Origin: DASPKX01 sp035627835
GTDB taxonomy: Bacteria > Verrucomicrobiota > Verrucomicrobiia > Limisphaerales > SXQI01
Direction: 5' to 3'
NCBI GenBank assembly: GCA_035627835.1
Contig: DASPKX010000154.1
Span: 1-49,586 of the forward strand
Length of the DNA stretch: 49,586 bases
Made by a program: the position numbers and the translations under genes. Positions 42,069 through 49,365 of this stretch are shown here, in pieces (position 1 is the stretch's first letter; each line of letters starts with the position of its first letter). The notes under the pieces are model-generated. The model was not told where the DNA came from. It did not search any database and saw only the letters and a list, made by a program, of their open reading frames with translations.

Positions 42069-43166
42069 TCAGGTGGCTTTCTTCAGCGTTGAAAGGTATT
42101 CGACGAGGTCCGCCAGCTCTTGAACAGACATCGTTTGCTCCAGGCCCGCGGGCATGATGGATTGTTCCTTTTTTTCGCGCTTCTTCAGGTCTGCTTTGCG
42201 GTAGTTGGTGGTGATGCCCGACTGGATTTTTAACGTCACTTCATCTGCGGTCTCACTGACAATTAAGCCGAACGCCTCGTCACCGTCTTTCGTCTCGAGT
42301 TCCCAGGCTTCGTAGCCGAAAGCAATGCCATTGTTCGGATCGATGATCGATTGATAAAGAGCATCCTTCCCGAGCTTTGTGCCGATCTCTGAGAGCTTTG
42401 GGCCGAAGTCGACGCCGACAGAATTGACTTGATGGCAATTGGCGCAACCCACTTCCTGCTTCTTGAAAATTTCTGCGCCGCGCTTTGGGTCACCTTTCAT
42501 GGCCATGAGTTCGGCGACAGGTGGGAACTTTCGCTCCTCGGTCTGCGTCTGGAACAGCTTCGCAGCGCGGTCTTTCACTTCGGACCAGGAGGCGGCAGTC
42601 AATTCCGTTTTGGCGACAGGCAGGAGGTCTTCAGGGATGCCTTTTGCTGGAACCTGATCCAAGAGCCATTTGGCGCCTTCTTCGTTGCGGGTGAGCGCCT
42701 TGATGGCAGCGGCTTTGGTTTCTTTCTCCAAGCCGGTATCAGCCAAGAGCGGTTGCAAAAGTGGGAGCATCTTGCGGGAGCCAGTATTGCCGAGCGCCTC
42801 GGCTGTGGCTGCGCCTTTGGAGGATTTGAGAGCTGCGGTGATGGCGTCTTTGGCATCTGCCTCGAGAACCATGCGCATCGCTTCGACACCTTGCGAGGAG
42901 CTGGGTTGAAGCTGGGCGAATTCAATAAGCCCATGCGTTTGGTCTTTGAGGTTAAAGTCTTTGACTATTTGAACGTATTGCGGCGTGCCTTTGGTAGCCT
43001 GGAGGATTCTGCCAACGCTCGACTTGAGCTTTGGGTTTGAATCGAGATCTGTGCCCTTCAGCCGTTCAAGGGCTTCCACAGCCGTTTTCAACTTCTCGGG
43101 ATCAATGCTCTGGGCGTGCAGGACCGCAGTCCCGCAGATGAGAGCGAGTGCGACTAAAGCTTTCAT
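42069..43166 (-). CDS. Exported HEAT plus PVC-type heme-binding (c-type cytochrome) protein
   Basis: 365 residues from ATG 43166, chosen for the signal peptide MKALVALALICGTAVLHAQ. A helical, HEAT-like middle includes SRKMLPLLQPLLADTGLEKE. The C-terminal heme-binding domain has one CANCH motif (about residue 238), followed by VDFGPKLSEIG and a C-terminal MPAGLEQTMSVQELADLVEY, where a methionine may be the distal ligand. This layout is the TIGR02603-type putative heme-binding domain, usually found fused to a large dehydrogenase-like protein. Here it is a separate gene directly downstream of that protein, so it probably accepts electrons from it. Confidence 0.85.
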   Translation of the reverse strand: MKALVALALICGTAVLHAQSIDPEKLKTAVEALERLKGTDLDSNPKLKSSVGRILQATKGTPQYVQIVKDFNLKDQTHGLIEFAQLQPSSSQGVEAMRMVLEADAKDAITAALKSSKGAATAEALGNTGSRKMLPLLQPLLADTGLEKETKAAAIKALTRNEEGAKWLLDQVPAKGIPEDLLPVAKTELTAASWSEVKDRAAKLFQTQTEERKFPPVAELMAMKGDPKRGAEIFKKQEVGCANCHQVNSVGVDFGPKLSEIGTKLGKDALYQSIIDPNNGIAFGYEAWELETKDGDEAFGLIVSETADEVTLKIQSGITTNYRKADLKKREKKEQSIMPAGLEQTMSVQELADLVEYLSTLKKAT

Positions 43167-43195
43167 TGCAATGATTTCAGTATAATCGAACAAAC

Positions 43196-43223
43196 GGGCC
43201 GTGCCACTCGCGCGGCACGGCCC
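43196..43223 (-). promoter_or_regulatory. 10-bp intercistronic hairpin
   Basis: GGGCCGTGCC (43196-43205) pairs perfectly with GGCACGGCCC (43214-43223), 8-nt loop, between the dehydrogenase stop and the heme-protein start. On the minus strand only a weak T-rich stretch (TTTGTT) follows. It may end part of the transcripts or protect processed mRNA ends, changing the ratio of the two products. Confidence 0.5.
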
Positions 43224-43259
43224 AGAATCTTGTGAGGCATTAGCGCCTCTAGCGGACTC

Positions 43260-45266
43260 TTAGAGATCCAGAGCGTCACCGGCGAGTTCAGCCAGCGCGG
43301 CTTTCTTCTCCGGAGAATCTGGAACAAAGTCCATGGCGCGCATGAAGCGCTCACGCTCAGCTCCGATCGATTTATCCTTTAAGATCTTCGCGAGCAGCGT
43401 TGGAGTTTGCTTTGCGCGTGAGCGCCAGATGATTTCACGTCCGGCTGGAGTGTTCCATTTATCACCAACGGCGGCCAGCCAGGCTTGCAGATAGGCGTCG
43501 TGTTGGCGGTCAGCGCCGATGCCGAGCGCTTCAAGATACCAACGGTCCTTGCCGTCGTGTTGAGCGGCGAGTTCGGCCCAGAGCTTGGGAGCATCGGGCG
43601 ACTTGCTATGGCGAAGGGAGATGGCGCATTCGCGGCGAACTGCTGGGGAAGGGTCCTTCACCAGGCGCTTCACGAGAGCAATCGTCTCTTTGTTCTCTGC
43701 CCGGGCATAGCGGAGGGGCAGGGAGCGGATGTTCGCGTCTTTGTCCTTAAGCGCAGCGTCGATGTAGGCTTGATCCTTGCCGGGGATGCGCACGAGCAAC
43801 TGCCACGCGCGTGCGCGTTGGGTGTTGTCGTTGCCATTCCAGATGCTCTTGAGCGCGCTCTCAGATTGGGCGCCTGCTTCCTTGAGCTTGGTGTAAGCAA
43901 GCTGGCGTGTGGCGAGGTTCGGCGAGGAGAGCGCTTTGGCCGCGCCTTCGACGGTCGCGAGGTCGTGCTTTGGAATGGTGTATTTGTGATTCTTTGGAGC
44001 GACGCGATAGATGCGCCCTGTCATGGTTTCCAGCTTTTGGTCAGCCATGTAATGGCCACCAACGCCGGCGTCATTCCAGTCAGCGACAAAGAGCGAACCG
44101 TCGGGAGCCACTGTGACGTCTGAGGGCCTGAACCAGGTGTCTTCGCTGGTGAGAATGTCCGCGATTTCGGCGGTGAATCCAGCGCCTTCGGGCTTGGCGA
44201 TGTAGGCGCGAACCACACGTGGGCCGGCATCACAGTGGATGATTTGATTCCGGAATTTTTCAGGCAGGAGGTTGCCTTCGTAATAAGCAATGCCGGTGGG
44301 GGAGCCCGCGCCGGTTTGAATCAAATTAGGTACGACGCCTGGATCGTTGAGGTGCCAGTGCTGGAGAGGAATGTCCTTCTCCATATTGGTGCGCTTTTGG
44401 CGCCAACCAGCGCCAGTGGCTTCGTCGGTATAACCGAAGTTGCCGTAATCCATGACGTAGTTAATGCGCACACCACGGTTACCGTCATCATCATTGTCTG
44501 ACTGCCAAATGCGGCCGAAGGAATCGACGGTCACTTCGTAGTTGTTGCGGAAATTGTGGCCGAGCACTTCAAAATCAGAGCCATCGGGATTGCAGCGGAA
44601 GACCAGGCCCTGGCGGTAAGGCTTGCCATTCCCGATCACCTCATTCCCTGCGCGATCAACAACGAGGCTGCCATCCGGACGGTGAATCTCTTTACCATCA
44701 TTGCCTTGGTTGAAGTAGAGCTTCCCATCTGGCCCGAAGATGAAGGCGTGAACGCCGTGATCGTGATCGACGCCTTTAATGCCGGTGAAGAAAACCTCTT
44801 TCTTGTCTGCCTTGTCGTCGCCGTTTTCATCGGTGAAGACGAAGACATTTGGCGAGCATGAAACGATCACTTTGTTGCCGAGAACACAGATGCCCAAGGC
44901 TGTGTTGATGTCGTTGCCCTGGTAGAAAGTCTTTTGCGAGTCTGCGGCGCCATCGCCGTTCGTGTCTTCAAGAATGACGATGCGGTCCCCGTCAGAGCGG
45001 AGCTTTCCCCATTTTTGGAAGAGCCGGTAGTTTGCGCCTTCCGTCGCCCAAACGCGGCCACGGGAATCGACGTCCATGTTTGCCGGGTTGAGCACCATCG
45101 GCTCGGCGGCGAAAAGAGTGACTTCGAGGCCATCAGCCACTTTCATTTTCGAAAGTTGCGCTTTGGCAGCTTCGAGGCCGGAGCGGCCTTCCGGAGCCTG
45201 AGCGTAGGCTGCGTTGGCAGCCAGCGCCGCGAGGAGGGCGGCGGCAAGTAAAGAGCGTTTCTGCAT
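43260..45266 (-). CDS. PVC-type membrane-bound dehydrogenase-like beta-propeller protein with HEAT repeats
   Basis: 668 residues from ATG 45266, which gives the signal peptide MQKRSLLAAALLAALAANAA. The N-terminal propeller is the DUF7133/TIGR02604 type: VTLFAAEPMVLNPANMDVDS, then GRVWATEGANY, EDTNGDGAADS and GAGSPTGIAYYEGNLLPE. This fold is shared with sorbosone/glucose dehydrogenases. A HEAT-like region follows from about residue 450, ending FVPDSPEKKAALAELAG. No C-X-X-C-H heme motif is present; that domain is in the next gene. Most relatives combine both in one chain of about 1000 residues. It is exported and may oxidise a sugar; a cofactor cannot be identified. Confidence 0.85.
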   Translation of the reverse strand: MQKRSLLAAALLAALAANAAYAQAPEGRSGLEAAKAQLSKMKVADGLEVTLFAAEPMVLNPANMDVDSRGRVWATEGANYRLFQKWGKLRSDGDRIVILEDTNGDGAADSQKTFYQGNDINTALGICVLGNKVIVSCSPNVFVFTDENGDDKADKKEVFFTGIKGVDHDHGVHAFIFGPDGKLYFNQGNDGKEIHRPDGSLVVDRAGNEVIGNGKPYRQGLVFRCNPDGSDFEVLGHNFRNNYEVTVDSFGRIWQSDNDDDGNRGVRINYVMDYGNFGYTDEATGAGWRQKRTNMEKDIPLQHWHLNDPGVVPNLIQTGAGSPTGIAYYEGNLLPEKFRNQIIHCDAGPRVVRAYIAKPEGAGFTAEIADILTSEDTWFRPSDVTVAPDGSLFVADWNDAGVGGHYMADQKLETMTGRIYRVAPKNHKYTIPKHDLATVEGAAKALSSPNLATRQLAYTKLKEAGAQSESALKSIWNGNDNTQRARAWQLLVRIPGKDQAYIDAALKDKDANIRSLPLRYARAENKETIALVKRLVKDPSPAVRRECAISLRHSKSPDAPKLWAELAAQHDGKDRWYLEALGIGADRQHDAYLQAWLAAVGDKWNTPAGREIIWRSRAKQTPTLLAKILKDKSIGAERERFMRAMDFVPDSPEKKAALAELAGDALDL

Positions 45267-45271
45267 AAAGG

Positions 45272-46144
45272 TTATTTGCGGGTTTTGGGATCCAAGTTCT
45301 TTTTGAGGTCGTCGGCGGTCACTGTGGAAGTGACGCCGGAAGATGGGACATCTGCTTTGGCGATCCAGAGGAGAGCGTTCAGAACGAGTTTTCGGTAATC
45401 GTCGTTGCCCCAATTGGAGTGTTTATGGCCGCCGGTGAAGCCAAAGCCGCGTCCACCGTCGGGCCGCTCGACAGCCCACATGAGAACTTCGTCACGACCC
45501 GAAGCTGCAACGATGTGCGGGTGGGGCCCTTTAGGCCAAGACGTTTTGCCCTGGCGGGCTTCATCATCGGGTTTGGCAACCAGGATAGGCGCAACGCCCT
45601 TCATCCCATCGCGGAAGTTGATATTGAAATACCATTCGTCGCGCGCCTTAAAGGGTTTAACGCCACGGGTGATGGCGTGGTCTGGCAGTTTAATAATGTC
45701 AGCGTCCCAATGCGGGTTTGTGGAGAAGCCATCCTGGTAGAAGCCGCCAATCCATTCTTTGAACTGCTCGCCGCCGCGATCCTTGGGGATTTCAACGGCA
45801 TAGTGTGCGCAGCCGAGCCCGACGCCTTTCTTCATTAACTCGCCCATTTTCTGCAGGCGATCACCTTTCAGGATGGGATGTCCGCCGCCGCCATCCATGT
45901 AGAGGAGAATAGCGTCCGCGCCCTCAAAGGCATTTGGATCTTCAGGCCAACCGTTGAGATGGACCTTCGTGGTCACGCCTTTGACGCCCTTGAGGCATTG
46001 CTCCAGGAGCAGAACGCCGGCGTTGAACTCATGATCTCCGGGGCCGTGGCTGGGGGTGCCCGCAACCATTACGATCTTCTTGTCCGCTGCTGAAGCTGTG
46101 AGAAGCCCGAGCGAGCAGAGCAGGGCGAGAAAGGCGTTCTTCAT
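45272..46144 (-). CDS. ThuA-like domain protein, exported
   Basis: 290 residues from ATG 46144, giving a signal peptide (MKNAFLALLCSLGLLTASA). The ThuA-like fold, related to class I glutamine amidotransferases, shows VMVAGTPSHGPGDHEFNAGV, VLLYMDGGGGHPILKGDRL in approximate form, GVGLGCAHYAVEIPKD and FGFTGGHKHSNWGND. It is a paralogue of the C-terminal half of the neighbouring gene at 46153-47670. Both end in nearly the same NLDPK-x-RK, so they arose by tandem duplication. ThuA is linked genetically to trehalose use through 3-keto-trehalose; the reaction of this subgroup is not established. Confidence 0.85.
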   Translation of the reverse strand: MKNAFLALLCSLGLLTASAADKKIVMVAGTPSHGPGDHEFNAGVLLLEQCLKGVKGVTTKVHLNGWPEDPNAFEGADAILLYMDGGGGHPILKGDRLQKMGELMKKGVGLGCAHYAVEIPKDRGGEQFKEWIGGFYQDGFSTNPHWDADIIKLPDHAITRGVKPFKARDEWYFNINFRDGMKGVAPILVAKPDDEARQGKTSWPKGPHPHIVAASGRDEVLMWAVERPDGGRGFGFTGGHKHSNWGNDDYRKLVLNALLWIAKADVPSSGVTSTVTADDLKKNLDPKTRK

Positions 46145-46152
46145 GGGAGAGC

Positions 46153-47670
46153 TTACTTGCGACCTTTGGGGTCCAGGTTTTTGGTTAAGTCTTCTTCTGT
46201 GAGTTCGCACTCAACACCATTGGCAGGCACTTCGGCTTTGGCCGTCCAAAGCAACGCGTTCAGAACGACTTTGCGGAAGCTAGGCTCATTCCAGTTCTTG
46301 TGATGATGAGCGCCCGTGAGGCCGAAGCCGCGACCGCCATTCGGACGCTCATACGCCCACGCGACATGCTGAGGTTTTCCTTTCATGGCACGGACGTGCG
46401 GATTGCCGGAGTGCGGGCCGTCCGGGCGGCTGAGTGTATCTTCCGGCGGAATGGCAGTGAGGATCGGTGTGACGCCTTTCATGTCGGGTTGAAAGCGCAT
46501 GTTGTAGTACCATTCGTCTTTGATTGAGAAGGGCTTCACGCCGCGAGTGATCGGGTGCTGAGGGATCTGCTTGAAGTCGGCAACCCAATGAGGGTTCACG
46601 GAGTAATGGGTTTCGAAGTAGCCGCCCATCCAGTTTAAGAATTCCTTGCCACCTTGCTCCTTGGGAACTTCGACGCCGTAGTGAACGGCAACGAAGCCGA
46701 TGCCTTTATCGAACACGCTGGAGAGCTTTTGCAAACGATCTTCCTTGATGAAGGGATGCCCACCGCCGCCGTCCGCAAAGACCATGACGGTGTCGGCATT
46801 ATCGAACGCGGTTGGATCTTTGGGGTAGCCGTTCAGATAGAAGGTGGAGAGAACGCCCGGTTGGTTCTGAAGGCATTTGTGCAGAAGTTGCACACCAGCA
46901 TTGAACTCGTGATCACCGGGGCCGTGGCTGGGTGTGCCGGCGACCATGACGACTTTCTTCTTATCCGCAAGCTTGAGGCGCTTCAGGCGAATGTCCTTCG
47001 CTTGAACTACCATCGGCGGGCCCGCGTGTAGTTGAAGAGCGAGAATGCCGGAGCTTGGGCGTTTGTCGGTGTCGTTGTCGGTGACATCGGCAGTAACACG
47101 TCCGTTGATGCGGTGAATGACGCGGTTTCCACGCGCGGTGATGTGATACTCGTTCCAGTCTTCCTTCTTAATGGCGGCTTGGATCTCGGCGGAATCACCC
47201 ACTTTTTCGACGACTTCTGGTTTGCCGTCTTCGTTTACGATGGTCTTTTGGCCGCGTTGCGCGAGGATGCCGCGGCCGCGTTCCTCATAAAGGATGCCGG
47301 AGTAGGTCGTGCCCGCCTCGAAGTCGCCCTGGTAACCGCCAACCACCCAGTTGCCCATGTCTTTGCTGCGGTATTGCATCCCAGAGTTTCCGCCGACGAT
47401 GCGATACGAGAACTTCAACTCAAAATCATCCACGGTGCCGTCGCGCCAGATGATGAAGGTGTTTCCCTTAGTGGGGTTCTCTGCGGTCGTTTGGCCGTGA
47501 AGCGTACCGTTGGTGACGGACCAGAATTTGGGGTCGCCGTCCCAGCCGGAAAGATCCTTGCCATTGAAGATTTGCTTGTAGCCTTCCTCATTGGCTTCGG
47601 CCGCCTGAAGCGGAGCGAAGGTGACGGCAGCCACGCAAAGACCGAGCAGAAAACTAAATGTGCGGGTCAT
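46153..47670 (-). CDS. DUF1080 (3-keto-disaccharide hydrolase-like) fused to ThuA-like domain, exported
   Basis: 505 residues from ATG 47670, with signal peptide MTRTFSFLLGLCVAAVTFA. Residues 27-225 form a DUF1080/3-keto-disaccharide hydrolase-type lectin-like fold: GYKQIFNGKDLSGWDGDPKF, then GNTFIIWRDGTVDDFELKFS and GGNSGMQYRS. The C-terminal 250 residues are ThuA-like: VMVAGTPSHGPGDHEFNAGV, VFADGGGGHPFIKEDRL, GFVAVHYGVEVPKEQ. Relatives of the first domain hydrolyse 3-keto-glycosides. The fusion supports joint action of both domains on one substrate. It is eight bases upstream of the stand-alone ThuA gene. Confidence 0.87.
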   Translation of the reverse strand: MTRTFSFLLGLCVAAVTFAPLQAAEANEEGYKQIFNGKDLSGWDGDPKFWSVTNGTLHGQTTAENPTKGNTFIIWRDGTVDDFELKFSYRIVGGNSGMQYRSKDMGNWVVGGYQGDFEAGTTYSGILYEERGRGILAQRGQKTIVNEDGKPEVVEKVGDSAEIQAAIKKEDWNEYHITARGNRVIHRINGRVTADVTDNDTDKRPSSGILALQLHAGPPMVVQAKDIRLKRLKLADKKKVVMVAGTPSHGPGDHEFNAGVQLLHKCLQNQPGVLSTFYLNGYPKDPTAFDNADTVMVFADGGGGHPFIKEDRLQKLSSVFDKGIGFVAVHYGVEVPKEQGGKEFLNWMGGYFETHYSVNPHWVADFKQIPQHPITRGVKPFSIKDEWYYNMRFQPDMKGVTPILTAIPPEDTLSRPDGPHSGNPHVRAMKGKPQHVAWAYERPNGGRGFGLTGAHHHKNWNEPSFRKVVLNALLWTAKAEVPANGVECELTEEDLTKNLDPKGRK

Positions 47671-47713
47671 AACTGGTAGTTTTGACGTTGGGATGGGGCG
47701 AACATTCACTTGC

Positions 47714-47748
47714 CGGGCCGCCGCACGCACGAGCGCTCAAGCGGCCCG
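47714..47748 (-). promoter_or_regulatory. 8-bp intercistronic hairpin
   Basis: CGGGCCGC (47714-47721) pairs with GCGGCCCG (47741-47748), 19-nt loop, in the 87-bp gap between the epimerase stop and the DUF1080-ThuA start. No T-run follows on the minus strand. It resembles the hairpin at 43196 and may be a processing or partial-termination element inside the cluster. Confidence 0.4.
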
Positions 47749-47757
47749 CGCCGGTCA

Positions 47758-48606
47758 TTATTGTGCAAAAGCCTTTTGCAGGAACTTAACGCCTTTTTTG
47801 GCGATGTCGTCGCGGTTCGGCTCGATCGTGCGCCAGATGCAAGCGGCGCGCGCGATGACTTTGACATCAGTGGTGAACGATTCGATCACAACGTCACCTT
47901 TGTATTTCACGGCCTTGAGCGCTTTGACAATGTTCGGCCAATCGATGTGGTCGCCGCCCGGGGTGCCGCGATCACTGCCGCAGGCATGGAAGTGACCGAG
48001 GAGCTTGCCAACTTTTTTAATGGCAGCGGCTTGGTCCTTCTCCTCGATGTTCATGTGGAAGGTGTCGAGGTGAACCTTGAGAACCGGGCTGCCGACATCC
48101 GCGACCATGCGGAGGGCCTGGTCAGCAGTGTTGATGAAGTCGGTTTCGAAGCGGTTGAGCGGTTCGAGGGAGATGATGCGGCCGCGCTTTTCTGCGTATT
48201 TGCAAAGCTGCTTGAGGTTCTTCACCACCGTTTTCCATTGCTGTTGGTATTCCTTCTCGGGAACGGCGTCCGCACGGCCAACGGATGAATAGACTGGGCC
48301 GATGAGGTTGGGGCAGTCGAGTTCGACCATTTGGTCGAGAACCTTCATCATGTATTCGAGGCCGGTCTTCTGCTGGGTGGCGTCACCGCGGAGGTCGCGA
48401 TCAGGGCCCATGCAAGCGCAGACGGTGCCGCAGACCAGGCCTGCTTTGTCGAGTTCGGCTTTGACGTGCTTGGGATCGATGTGGGAGGGGTCTTCGATCG
48501 GGATCTCGATGGTTTCAAAGCCCCACTTCTTGAATTGGGGAAACAGCTTGGTGCTGTCGTTCGTGAACGGAGAGGTGAAAAGAAAAGTATTAATCCCGAG
48601 TCTCAT
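47758..48606 (-). CDS. D-tagatose/D-psicose 3-epimerase-family sugar isomerase
   Basis: 282 residues, a TIM-barrel sugar epimerase. The four metal ligands fit the ketose 3-epimerases exactly in spacing: E148 in SLEPLNRFE, D181 in HLDTFHMN, H207 in HFHACGSDRGTPGG and E242 in VIESF. From memory, the Pseudomonas cichorii enzyme uses E152, D185, H211 and E246, the same with a constant offset of four. The N-terminus MRLGINTFLFTSPF is also typical and there is no signal peptide, so it is cytoplasmic. It should epimerise a ketose or keto-sugar at C3 with Mn(II) or a similar metal. It opens the cluster. Confidence 0.9.
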   Translation of the reverse strand: MRLGINTFLFTSPFTNDSTKLFPQFKKWGFETIEIPIEDPSHIDPKHVKAELDKAGLVCGTVCACMGPDRDLRGDATQQKTGLEYMMKVLDQMVELDCPNLIGPVYSSVGRADAVPEKEYQQQWKTVVKNLKQLCKYAEKRGRIISLEPLNRFETDFINTADQALRMVADVGSPVLKVHLDTFHMNIEEKDQAAAIKKVGKLLGHFHACGSDRGTPGGDHIDWPNIVKALKAVKYKGDVVIESFTTDVKVIARAACIWRTIEPNRDDIAKKGVKFLQKAFAQ

Positions 48607-48625
48607 AATGGTTTCAGCGGAGGAA

Positions 48626-48652
48626 CGTATAAAAGCGATGGGTGCGGGTCAA
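48626..48652 (-). promoter_or_regulatory. Candidate sigma-70-type promoter of the epimerase cluster
   Basis: On the minus strand TTGACC (forward GGTCAA, 48647-48652) and TATACG (forward CGTATA, 48626-48631) are separated by 15 bases and lie 19-46 bases before the epimerase ATG. The -35 box matches five of six and the -10 four of six; the spacer is short, so this is tentative. Confidence 0.35.
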
Positions 48653-48680
48653 ACCAAACCGGGGAGCGGAAGGAAAAGGA

Positions 48681-48746
48681 GATCCGCAGATGCGCGGAAG
48701 CAAGGAAGGGGTCGTCCGCAGATTGCGCAGATTGACGCAGACGGAA
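48681..48746 (-). repeat. Dispersed repeat, family B copy 2 (inverted relative to copy 1)
   Basis: Forward units CCGCAGATT (48716-48724), GCGCAGATT (48725-48733) and GACGCAGAC (48734-48742) are the complement of the AATCTGCG units at 27972-27998. A further GATCCGCAGATGCGCGGA lies at 48681-48698. The gap 48607-48940 contains this, the promoter candidate and an imperfect TTGAC/GTCAA inverted repeat at 48821-48836, but no credible gene. Confidence 0.7.
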
Positions 48747-48940
48747 TAGAACTCAGAAGACATGAACGAGATGGGAGCACCTTGCATGGGGGCGTCCGGC
48801 CATCACACCACGCCTTGTGTTTGACATGCAAGTCAACTTTCATGGATCGGGAGGCCACCAAGGCAGAGGGTCGGATCGGCCACCTTTCTTTTAGCTCTTT
48901 TGGAGGATAAAAGGTCTGCTTGGCTAGTCAGGGATCATAC

Positions 48941-49219
48941 TTATGAATTCCTTTGCACTTGCAGCAATGCGAGTCTCGCTTTGGCTCGCGTGGCACCAGT
49001 AACGAACGCTTCCATCGCAATGGCGAAGGAAGAAATTTCCTTGGTGTCCACGCCGAGGAGATAGACCTCTTTTCCTTTCCACCACGCAGCTTGAAATGGC
49101 CGCCTATCCGCTTCTCTGATCAGGCACGCGATGGTGAGTTCCTGATCACCAAAGGAAATCCGATTAGGAAGGCCGAGCTGCTGAATGGCTTTATCAAGTG
49201 AAGTTTGTGGATCTTGCAT
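48941..49219 (-). CDS. Hypothetical protein
   Basis: 92 residues from ATG 49219 to TAA 48941. I do not recognise the family. The sequence is mixed alpha/beta in appearance, with ADRRPFQAAWWKGKEVYLLG in the middle and a helical C-terminus (AIAMEAFVTGATRAKARLAL). There is no signal peptide or membrane segment. Amino-acid composition is ordinary, which favours a real gene, but it is isolated and no Shine-Dalgarno sequence is clear. Confidence 0.5.
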   Translation of the reverse strand: MQDPQTSLDKAIQQLGLPNRISFGDQELTIACLIREADRRPFQAAWWKGKEVYLLGVDTKEISSFAIAMEAFVTGATRAKARLALLQVQRNS

Positions 49220-49365
49220 GTGGCATTTTGGCAGAACCTGGCATATCGCCGCTCATAGAAAGGAACGCGCAGGCTTCCCCACATTGCCTTTCAAGCGCCG
49301 GATGTGCCAATCCGGAAATAACGGTTGGTGTTAAAGGATAAAGGCGGTAGAAGTTTGGGATTCCA

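Noticed and set aside
41870..42157. 95-residue plus-strand frame across the orphan terminator
   Set aside because: It reads through a strong terminator hairpin and into the end of the heme-protein gene; no codon or family support.
42069..45266. Frameshift breaking one dehydrogenase gene into two
   Set aside because: The downstream gene has its own ATG and complete signal peptide, and 93 bp with a hairpin separate the two, so a real gene split fits better.
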